Assembly: GCA_029168955.1 (NCBI GenBank)
Contig: JAPDOI010000415.1
Span: forward strand, 186,001 to 250,000
Direction: 5' to 3'
Source of the DNA: Aplectana chamaeleonis
Taxonomy: Eukaryota; Nematoda; Chromadorea; Rhabditida; Cosmocercidae
Length of the DNA stretch: 64,000 bases
Shown: piece by piece, positions 54,801 to 64,000 of the stretch
Layout of the letters: each line of letters opens with the position of its first letter
Numbering within the stretch: the stretch's first letter is position 1
The notes under the pieces: generated by a model
Seen by the model: only the letters and a program-made list of their open reading frames with translations
Databases searched by the model: none
What the model was told of the DNA's origin: nothing
Translations under genes and position numbers: made by a program

Positions 54801-57359
54801 TGCTTCGGGCTTCTGATGACGTCATCGGGACGTCGTGAAAAATGCTTCGGGATTCTGATGACGTCATCGGGGCGTCGTGAAAAGTGCTCCGGGCTTCTGA
54901 TGACGTCATCAGGACGTCGTGAAAAATGCTTCGAGATTCTGATGACGTCATCGCGAAAAGTGCTTCGGGCTTCTGATGACGTCATCGGGGCGTCGTGAAA
55001 AGTGCTCCGGGCTTCTGATGACGTCATCAGGACGTCGTGAAAAGTGCTTCGGGCTTCTGATGACGTCATCGGGACGTCGTGAAAAATGCTTCGGGATTCT
55101 GATGACGTCATCGGGGCGTCGTGAAAAGTGCTCCGGGCATCTGATGACGTCATCAGGACGTCGTGAAAAGTGCTTCGGGCTTCTGATGACGTCATCGGGA
55201 CATCGCGAAAAGTGCTTCGGGCTTCTGATGACGTCATCGGGACATCGTGAAAAGTGCTTCTGGTTCCTGATAACGTCATCAGGACGTCGTCAGAAGTGCT
55301 TCGGGCTCCTGATGACGTCATCGGGACATCGTGAAAAGTGCTTCGGGCTTCTGATGACGTCATCGGGACGTCGTGAAAAGTGCTTCGGGCTTCTGATGAC
55401 GTCATCGGGACGTCGTGAAAAATGCTTCGGGATTCTGATGACGTCATCGGGGCGTCGTGAAAAGTGCTCCGGGCTTCTGATGACGTCATCAGGACGTCGT
55501 GAAAAGTGCTTCGGGCTTCTGATGACGTCATCGGGACATCGCGAAAAGTGCTTCGGGCTTCTGATGACGTCATCGGGACATCGTGAAAAGTGCTTCTGGT
55601 TCCTGATAACGTCATCAGGACGTCGTCAGAAGTGCTTCGGGCTCCTGATGACGTCATCGGGACATCGTGAAAAGTGCTTCGGGCTTCTGATGACGTCATC
55701 AGGACGTCGTGAAAAGTGCTTCGGGCTTCTGATGACGTCATCGGGACGTCGTGAAAAATGCTTCGGGATTCTGATGACGTCATCAGGACGTCGTGAAAAG
55801 TGCTTCGGGCTTCTGATGACGTCATCGGGGCATCGTCAGAAGTGCTTCGGGCTCCTGATGACGTCATCGTGACGTCGTGAAAAGTGCTTCGGGCTTCTGA
55901 TGACGTCATCGGGACGTCGTGAAAAATGCTTCAGGATTCTGATGACGTCATCGGGACGTCGTGAAAAATGCTTCGGGCTTCTGATGACGTCATCGGGACA
56001 TCGCGAAAAGTGCTTCGGGCTTCTGATGACGTCATCGGGGCATCGTAAAAAGTGCTTCGGGCTTCTGATGACGTCAATAGGACGTCGTGAAAAGTGCTTC
56101 GGGCTTCTGATGACGTCATCGGGACGTCGTGAAAAATGCTTCGAGATTCTGATGACGTCATCGCGAAAAGTGCTTCGGGCTTCTGATGACGTCATCGGGG
56201 CATCGTAAAAAGTGCTTCGGGCTTCTGATGACGTCATCAGGACGTCGTGAAAAGTGCTTCGGGCTTCTGATGACGTCATCGGGACGTCGTGAAAAATGCT
56301 TCGGGATTCTGATGACGTCATCGGGGCGTCGTGAAAAGTGCTCCGGGCTTCTGATGACGTCATCAGGACGTCGTGAAAAGTGCTTCGGGCTTCTGATGAC
56401 GTCATCGGGACATCGCGAAAAGTGCTTCGGGCTTCTGATGACGTCATCGTGACGTCGTGAAAAGTGCTTCGGGCTTCTGATGACGTCATCGGGACGTCGT
56501 GAAAAGTGCTTCGGGATTCTGATGACGTCATCGGGACGTCGTGAAAATGCTTCGGGCTTCTGATGACGTCATCGGGACATCGCGAAAAGTGCTTCGGGCT
56601 TCTGATGACGTCATCGGGGCATCGTAAAAAGTGCTTCGGGCTTCTGATGACGTCAATAGGACGTCGTGAAAAGTGCTTCGGGCTTCTGATGACGTCATCG
56701 GGACGTCGTGAAAAATGCTTCGAGATTCTGAACGTCATCGCGAAAAGTGCTTCGGGCTTCTGATGACGTCATCGGGACATCGTGAAAAGTGCTTCGGGCT
56801 TCTGATGACGTCATCGAGACATCGCGAAAAGTGCTTCGGGCTTCTGATGACGTCATCGGGCATCGTGAAAAATGCTTCGGGATTCTGATGACGTCATCGG
56901 GGCGTCGTGAAAAGTGCTCCGGGCTTCTGATGACGTCATCATGACGTCGTGAAAAGTGCTTCGGGCTTCTGATGACGTCATCGGGACATCGCAAAAAGTG
57001 CTTCGGGCTTTTGATGACGTCATCGGGACGTCGTGAAAAATGCTTCGAGATTCTGATGACATCATCGCGAAAAGTGCTTCGGGCTTCTGATGACGTCATC
57101 GGGACATCGCGAAAAGTGCTTCGGGCTTCTGATGACGTCATCGGGGCATCGTAAAAAGTGCTTCGGGCTTCTGATGACGTCATCGGGACGTCGTGAAAAA
57201 TGCTTCGGGATTCTGATGACGTCATCGGGCCGTCGTGAAAAGTGCTCCGGGCTTCTGATGACGTCATCAGGACGTCGTGAAAAGTGCTTCGGGCTTCTGA
57301 TGACGTCATCAGGACGTCGTGAAAAGTGCTTCGCGCTTCTGATGACGTCATCGGGGCAT

Positions 57360-58500
57360 CGTCAGAAGTGCATCGGGCTCCTGATGACGTCATCGGGACG
57401 TGGTGAAAAATGCTTCAGGATTCTGATGACGTCATCGGGACGTCGTGAAAAATGCTTCGGACTTCTGATGACGTCATCGGGACATCGCGAAAAGTGCTTC
57501 GGGCTTCTGATGACGTCATCGGGGCATCGTAAAAAGTGCTTCGGGCTTCTGATGACGTCAATACGACGTCGTGAAAAGTGCTTCGGGCTTCTGATGACGT
57601 CATCGGGGCGTCGAGAAAAATGCTTCGAGATTCTGATGACGTCATCGCGAAAAGTGCTTCGGGCTTCTGATGACGTCATCGGGGCGTCGTGAAAAGTGCT
57701 CCGGGCTTCTGATGACGTCATCAGGACGTCGTGAAAAGTGCTTCGGGCTTCTGATGACGTCATCGGGACGTCGTGAAAAATGCTTCGGGATTCTGATGAC
57801 GTCATCGGGGCGTCGTGAAAAGTGCTCCGGGCTTCTGATGACGTCATCAGGACGTCGTGAAAAGTGCTTCGGGCTTCTGATGACGTCATCGGGACATCGC
57901 GAAAAGTGCTTCGGGCTTCTGATGACGTTATCGTGACGTCGTGAAAAGTGCTTCGGGCTTCTGATGACGTCATCGGGACGTCGTGAAAAATGCTTCGGGA
58001 TTCTGATGAAGTCATCGGGACGTCGTGAAAAATGCTTCGGGCTTCTGATGACGTCATCGGGACATCGCGAAAAGTGCTTCGGGCTTCTGATGACGTCATC
58101 GGGGCATCGTAAAAAGTGCTTCGGGCTTCTGATGACGTCAATAGGACGTCGTGAAAAGTGCTTCGGGCTTCTGATGACGTCATCGGGACGTCGTGAAAAA
58201 TGCTTCGAGATTCTGATGACGTCATCGCGAAAAGTGCTTCGGGCTTCTGATGACGTCATCGGGACATCGCGAAAAGTGCTTCGGGCTTCTGATGACGTCA
58301 TCGGGGCATCGTAAAAAGTGCTTCGGGCTTCTGATGACGTCATCGGGACGTCGTGAAAAATGCTTCGGGATTCTGATGACGTCATCGGGGCGTCGTGAAA
58401 AGTGCTCCGGGCTTCTGATGACGTCATCAGGACATCGTGAAAAGTGCTTCGGGCTTCTGATGACGTCATCGGGACATCGCGAAAAGTGCTTCGGGCTTCT
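57360..58500 (+). repeat. Higher-order duplicate of 59814-60954 (offset 2,454 bp)
   Basis: Shared rare variants keep the same spacing: GACGTTATCGTGACG at 57925 and 60379, TGATGAAGTCATC at about 58004 and 60458, CTTCAGGATTC at 57415 and 59869. The offset 2,454 equals 56 units of 42 plus 3 of 34, which matches the three short units in one period. Confidence 0.8.
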
Positions 58501-61500
58501 GATGACGTCATCGGGACATCGTGAAAAGTGCTTCTGGTTCCTGATAACGTCATCAGGACGTCGTGAAAAATGCTTCAGGATTCTGATGAAGTCATCGGGA
58601 CGTCGTGAAAAATGCTTCGGGCTTCTGATGACGTCATCGGGACATCGCGAAAAGTGCTTCGGGCTTCTGATGACGTCATCGGGACATCGTGAAAAGTGCT
58701 TCTGGTTCCTGATAACGTCATCAGGACGTCGTCAGAAGTGCTTCGGGCTCCTGATGACGTCATCGGGACATCGCGAAAAGTGCTTCGGGCTTCTGATGAC
58801 GTCATCGGGACATCGTGAAAAGTGCTTCTGGTTCCTGATAACGTCATCAGGACGTCGCGAAAAATGCTTCCGAATTCTGATGACGTGATCGGGACGTCGT
58901 GAAAAATGCTTCGGGCTTCTGATGACGTCATCGGGACATCGCGAAAAGTGCTTCGGGCTTCTGATGACGTCATCGGGACATCGTGAAAAGTGCTTCTGGT
59001 TCCTGATAACGTCATCAGGACGTCGTCAGAAGTGCTTCGGTCTCCTGATGACGTCATCGGGATATCGTGAAAAGTGCTTCGGGCTTTTGATGACGCCATC
59101 GGGACGTCTTGAAAAGTGCTTCGGGCTTCTGATGACGTCATCGGGACATCGCGAAAAGTGCTTCGGGCTTCTGATGACGTCATCGGGGCATCGTAAAAAG
59201 TGCTTCGGGCTTCTGATGACGTCATCGGGACGTCGTGAAAAATGCTTCGGGATTCTGATGACGTCATCGGGGCGTCGTGAAAAGTGCTCCGGGCTTCTGA
59301 TGACGTCATCATGACGTCGTGAAAAGTGCTTCGGGCTTCTGATGACGTCATCGGGACATCGCAAAAAGTGCTTCGGGCTTTTGATGACGTCATCGGGACG
59401 TCGTGAAAAATGCTTCGAGATTCTGATGACATCATCGCGAAAAGTGCTTCGGGCTTCTGATGACGTCATCGGGACATCGCGAAAAGTGCTTCGGGCTTCT
59501 GATGACGTCATCGGGACATCGTGAAAAGTGCTTCGGGCTTCTGATGACGTCATCGGGACGTCGTGAAAAATGCTTCGGGATTCTGATGACGTCATCGGGA
59601 CATCGTGAAAAGTGCTTCGGGCTTCTGATGACGTCATCGGGACATCGTGAAAAGTGCTTCGGGCTTCTGATGACGTCATCGGGACGTCGTGAAAAATGCT
59701 TCGGGATTCTGATGACGTCATCGGGGCGTCGTGAAAAGTGCTCCGGGCTTCTGATGACGTCATCAGGACGTCGTGAAAAGTGCTTCGGGCTTCTGATGAC
59801 GTCATCGGGGCATCGTCAGAAGTGCTTCGGGCTCCTGATGACGTCATCGGGACGTCGTGAAAAATGCTTCAGGATTCTGATGACGTCATCGGGACGTCGT
59901 GAAAAATGCTTCGGGCTTCTGATGACGTCATCGGGACATCGCGAAAAGTGCTTCGGGCTTCTGATGACGTCATCGGGGCATCGTAAAAAGTGCTTCGGGC
60001 TTCTGATGACGTCAATAGGACGTCGTGAAAAGTGCTTCGGGCTTCTGATGACGTCATCGGGGCGTCGAGAAAAATGCTTCGAGATTCTGATGACGTCATC
60101 GCGAAAAGTGCTTCGGGCTTCTGATGACGTCATCGGGGCGTCGTGAAAAGTGCTCCGGGCTTCTGATGACGTCATCAGGACGTCGTGAAAAGTGCTTCGG
60201 GCTTCTGATGACGTCATCGGGACGTCGTGAAAAATGCTTCGGGATTCTGATGACGTCATCGGGGCGTCGTGAAAAGTGCTCCGGGCTTCTGATGACGTCA
60301 TCAGGACGTCGTGAAAAGTGCTTCGGGCTTCTGATGACGTCATCGGGACATCGCGAAAAGTGCTTCGGGCTTCTGATGACGTTATCGTGACGTCGTGAAA
60401 AGTGCTTCGGGCTTCTGATGACGTCATCGGGACGTCGTGAAAAATGCTTCGGGATTCTGATGAAGTCATCGGGACGTCGTGAAAAATGCTTCGGGCTTCT
60501 GATGACGTCATCGGGACATCGCGAAAAGTGCTTCGGGCTTCTGATGACGTCATCGGGGCATCGTAAAAAGTGCTTCGGGCTTCTGATGACGTCAATAGGA
60601 CGTCGTGAAAAGTGCTTCGGGCTTCTGATGACGTCATCGGGACGTCGTGAAAAATGCTTCGAGATTCTGATGACGTCATCGCGAAAAGTGCTTCGGGCTT
60701 CTGATGACGTCATCGGGACATCGCGAAAAGTGCTTCGGGCTTCTGATGACGTCATCGGGGCATCGTAAAAAGTGCTTCGGGCTTCTGATGACGTCATCGG
60801 GACGTCGTGAAAAATGCTTCGGGATTCTGATGACGTCATCGGGGCGTCGTGAAAAGTGCTCCGGGCTTCTGATGACGTCATCAGGACGTCGTGAAAAGTG
60901 CTTCGGGCTTCTGATGACGTCATCGGGACATCGCGAAAAGTGCTTCGGGCTTCTGATGACGTCATCGGGACGTCGTGAAAAGTGCTTCGGGCTTCTGATG
61001 ACGTCATCGGGACGTCGTGAAAAGTGCTTCGGGCTTCTGATGACGTCATCGGGACATCGCGAAAAGTGCTTCGGGCTTCTGATGACGTCATCGGGGCATC
61101 GTGAAAAGTGCTTCGGGCTTCTGATGACGTCATCGGGACGTCGTGAAAAGTGCTTCGGGCTTCTGATGACGTCATCGGGACGTCGTGAAAAGTGCTTCGG
61201 GCTTCTGATGACGTCATCGGGACGTCGTGAAAAGTGCTTCGGGCTTCTGATGACGTCATCGGGACGTCGTGAAAAATGCTTCGGGATTCTGATGACGTCA
61301 TCGGGACGTCGTGAAAAATGCTTCGGGCTTCTGATGACGTCATCAGGACATCGCGAAAAGTGCTTCGGGCTTCTGATGACGTCATCGGGACATCGTGAAA
61401 AGTGCTTCGGGCTTCTGATGACGTCATCGGGACGTCGTGAAAAGTGCTTCGGGCTTCTGATGACGTCATCGGGACGTCGTGAAAAGTGCTTCGGGCTTCT

Positions 61501-61783
61501 GATGACGTCATCGGGACATCGCGAAAAGTGCTTCGGGCTTCTGATGACGTCATCGGGACATCGTGAAAAATGCTTCGGGCTTCTGATGACGTCATCGGGA
61601 CATCGCGAAAAGTGCTTCGGGCTTCTGATGACGTCATCGGGACATCGTGAAAAGTGCTTCGGGCTTCTGATGACGTCATGGTGACGTCGTGAAAAGTGCT
61701 TCGGGCTTCTGACGACGTCATCGGGACGTCGTGAAAAATGCTTCGGGCTTTTGATGACGCCATCGGGACGTCCTGAAAAGTGC

Positions 61784-61987
61784 GGGACTATCCTAGACGG
61801 GGGGGGGCACTCAAGACTCAAGTCAGAAATGAAATGAATGACCGATCTGTAACTCTATCAATCGAAGTATTTATACAGAACTTCATCAAGAATAATGATT
61901 GATAGCAGCATCAAACATCTTTTATCAGGATTTCCATTAACTTTCATGAGCGAATCGTGGGTGCCCCCCCCCGTCTCTGATAGTCCC
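61784..61987. mobile_element. 204-bp hAT-like MITE inserted in a satellite unit
   Basis: Termini GGGACTATCCTAGACGGGGG and CCCCCGTCTCTGATAGTCCC are inverted; the flanks AAAAGTGC at 61776-61783 and 61988-61995 are a perfect 8-bp duplication of satellite sequence. Removing the element rejoins a normal unit. The interior is AT-rich without coding potential. Confidence 0.9.
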
Positions 61988-62345
61988 AAAAGTGCTTCGG
62001 GCTCCTGATGACGTCATCAGGACGTCATGAAAAGTGCTTCGGGCTTCTGATGACGTCATCTGGACGTCGTGAAAAGTGCTTCGAGCTTCTGCTGACGTCA
62101 TCGGGACGTCGTGGAAACCCGAAGAGTGGGCAGGTGCTCGGGACCCGTTGCAGGTCATCCGGAAAATTGTGCAGGTTACCCAAAAGAATGAGCAAGAGTC
62201 TTGAGCTTTGCGCTAGTCGTCTCAGATAGTGTGCTGGATGCATCGGAATTTGCGAAGGAGTCCGAGAACACCTTGCAAAACTTTTTTTAAAGTGTGCTGA
62301 TGACAAGCATAGCGTGCAGAAGGCTTGAGATATTATGTTTAGTTC

Positions 62346-62498
62346 AGTTCCGCAATCGCGTTCAGTCCTCAATATCACATTCGTGGAAGCGAAGCGGTTT
62401 TTTTCTGAAAAAATCAACTAGAATCATTCTCAAAACAACCGCTACGCTTCTACGATTATGATAATGAGACTTTGCGGACTGAACGCGATTGCGGAACT
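62346..62498. mobile_element. Small fold-back MITE
   Basis: AGTTCCGCAATCGCGTTCAG at 62346 and CTGAACGCGATTGCGGAACT ending at 62498 are exact inverted termini. Pairing continues inward (GAAGCGAAGCGGTT / AACCGCTACGCTTC). 153 bp. Confidence 0.85.
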
Positions 62499-62823
62499 AG
62501 ATCATAGGTCATGTCGCCAGGCTGCTTTTCAGTTTCGTAACGCGCTTAGGCTATTCACACAACCCCATTTTGAGTGTTCCCCAATTCTTCTTCACCAGCC
62601 TACTGGTTTTTTCTGCAATAAATGGTACTTGCTTATCAGCATCTAAATTCAAAAACAAATTGTTAGAGCTATCTCCATTCGCAGCTCAGCAGAGCTTTTT
62701 TTCATATCAAATTTATGGAATCGAGGCGGCTGTTCTGCGAAGGAATGGGGCGGCGGAAACGAAATAATGAGTATGGAAAACTGCTTTGTTCCACTAATGT
62801 GAAAGTGTCAAAATGGAATGGAA

Positions 62824-63115
62824 GGTAATGTGGGTCCGAATGAGAATGGCGGCCCATGCGGCTGGCGTGCTTGGCAGGCGACCATCGCGTTCGCCGCTCT
62901 CGGACAAGCATGCGAAAAGTCCCCATCGCCATCGACTACGAACGGGATGGCACCGGCTGGCAGCAAGCACTGCGCCGATCAATCTCTGCAGACGGTGGGA
63001 GAGGGGACGGACGTCGTTGAAATTCAACACTCGTCCGAAGGCGGCACATGCGACGGCCGCCTGCCAAGCACGCCGGCCGCGTGGGCCGCCATTCTCATTC
63101 GGGCACACTTTAGTT
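62824..63115. mobile_element. Fold-back MITE with about 75-bp arms
   Basis: 62826-62904 and 63033-63114 pair with few mismatches (GAATGAGAATGGCGGCCCA against TGGGCCGCCATTCTCATTC). The central about 130 bp is GC-rich. Open frames of 100-150 codons on both strands are products of the GC-rich arms. Confidence 0.85.
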
Positions 63116-63654
63116 TCTGACTGTGCAGGTTTTGAGTTATGTAGTTTCATTTGAAAGCGAAGAACTGTAGGCAGATTCTGCATCCGGCTGTAGGCCAGCA
63201 GGCTTTCATGATTATCGACCGGGCTGGCTACGTCTGAGCGACCAACTATCACCGGGGCCTAAGACCCCTGTCAGAGTTGGTTGAGAAAATCACCGTGGCC
63301 GACCCGTTCGATACGTATGAAAAACATGAAGGTAGCAAATAGCACCCGGTGTAGCCAGCTGTGGCTGACGCGATCAATATGAATGAATTATGTGGAACGA
63401 TATCATGGATATCATTCATTTCTTAGCTAATATTATCATGTGAACATCGATCTTGTCAGCTACATCAGGTGATTTTTCTGAGATAGTTTTATAACAGTTT
63501 GGGTCATTGATTTTTGTGACCACAGAAAGAGGACTGATCTAACGGGGAGATGAAGAGGTTTTTGTTCGAAATTCTTGCATGGGATATTACTGCGTAATAT
63601 CAAGAAAAAGTGAACAATTCTGTAAAAAGGGGTCTCCCAAGCAAAAGTGGTTTG
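63116..63654. other. Intergenic, nothing supported
   Basis: No exon seen. GGCTGGCTACGTCTG at 63221 and GTGTAGCCAGCTGTGGC at 63350 are a weak inverted pair only. Confidence 0.35.
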
Positions 63655-64000
63655 GTTCGCGTTAAAAACGTTTCAACAAAAAGGGAACAATATGAAAGTG
63701 GAATGAGGAGAGGGTACAAAAAATGAACAGTATTCTCTAAAAACTCTTTTCTTTGTCGAAACTTCTAAACAGCCGAAACAAACCGTTGCGGTTCTCTATG
63801 AGGACGCGCTTTTGGCTCCATAAAGGCCGATAAAATATGTATATATCGCTTCCACATACAGAACAGCAACGGTTTGTTTCCGCTGTTTAGAAGTTTCGAC
63901 AAAGAAAAGAGTTTTTAGAGAATGTTGTTCATTTTTTGTACCCTCTCCTCATTCCACTTTCCTATTGTTCCCTTTTTGTTGAAACGTTTTTAACGCGAAC
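63655..64000. repeat. Near-perfect long inverted repeat at the window edge
   Basis: 63655-63806 matches the reverse complement of 63857-64000 with only a handful of mismatches (e.g. AATATGAAAG/AATAGGAAAG, AACAGTATT/AACAACATT). The spacer is about 50 bp. Pairing reaches the last base, so the element may continue outside. Confidence 0.9.

Larger units (their letters stand above)
51855..62117 (+). repeat. Satellite: about 240 head-to-tail 42-bp units with TGACGTCA
   Basis: Each unit reads roughly TTCGGGCTTC, TGATGACGTCATC, GGGACGTCGTG, AAAAGTGC, 42 bp, all in one orientation over 10.3 kb. Variants: GGGACATCGCG, GGGGCATCGTA, TTCGGGATTC with AAAAATGC, TCCGGG, CAATAGGACG, TTCTGGTTCC with TGATAACG, and a 34-bp unit lacking GGGACATC. 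The GATGACGTCATC palindrome is the most constant part. Because 42 is a multiple of 3 and two frames per strand lack stops, frames up to 555 codons arise on both strands; I do not treat them as genes. Most homogeneous at 60900-61770, most diverged at the left edge. Confidence 0.97.

Noticed and set aside
51855..62117. CRISPR array
   Set aside because: There are no unique spacers of constant length; units are contiguous 42-mers, and the context is eukaryotic.
51642..62158. Long open frames in the satellite, up to 555 codons on the minus strand, encoding 14-residue repeats
   Set aside because: The 42-bp period is a multiple of three and the unit lacks stops in two frames per strand. Frames exist on both strands at once and switch at each 34-bp unit, which is expected from the repeat alone.
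62794..63252. 152-codon frame and opposing frames
   Set aside because: They lie across a fold-back MITE with paired arms.

Overview
The window looks like nuclear DNA of a parasitic nematode, probably clade V and of hookworm or strongylid type. Three things point there: a complete multi-exon astacin metalloprotease with nematode-style EGF and CUB domains, short introns ending in TTTCAG-type acceptors, and a very dense load of repeats. Nothing looks bacterial or organellar. The species is an inference.

Layout. 1-6 kb: dispersed repeats and one tRNA-like sequence. 6.2-7.0 kb: the C-terminal end of a hAT-type transposase in two exons. 8.5-12.2 kb: a 3.7-kb element with long inverted arms, holding a PIF/Harbinger-like MITE whose empty site is also in the window. 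13.5-24.2 kb: repeat families, TTAA-flanked MITEs and a 1.6-kb non-autonomous hAT element. 24.4-27.8 kb (minus strand): a Penelope-like element with its GIY-YIG nuclease ahead of the reverse transcriptase (Naiad architecture). 28.5-31.2 kb: a second copy of the 16.1-17.8 kb repeat, split by two TTAA MITEs. 31.4-36.6 kb: three nested elements (a TTAA element holding a 4.7-kb hAT element that holds a non-LTR retrotransposon). 37.8-39.5 kb: a second hAT family with a perfect 8-bp target duplication. 41.1-42.7 kb: an inverted-repeat element and a canonical Penelope RT relic.

43.2-50.5 kb (minus strand): the one convincing host gene. I could join 13 exons in phase into a 1,491-nt frame (496 codons plus stop): signal peptide, propeptide with a basic cleavage site, astacin catalytic domain, EGF and CUB. 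Its long introns hold MITEs, a Penelope GIY-YIG relic and a perfect hairpin.

51.85-62.12 kb: a satellite of about 240 head-to-tail 42-bp units. Almost every unit carries the palindrome TGACGTCA, the consensus cAMP-response element. Five degenerate units of the same family lie inside the 4.7-kb hAT element at 32.6-32.8 kb, which suggests the satellite was seeded by, or shares an origin with, a transposon-borne minisatellite. Beyond the array are further inverted-repeat elements, the last one running off the window edge.

Apart from the astacin gene, nearly everything recognisable is mobile or repetitive DNA. The long open frames in the satellite come from its period being a multiple of three.
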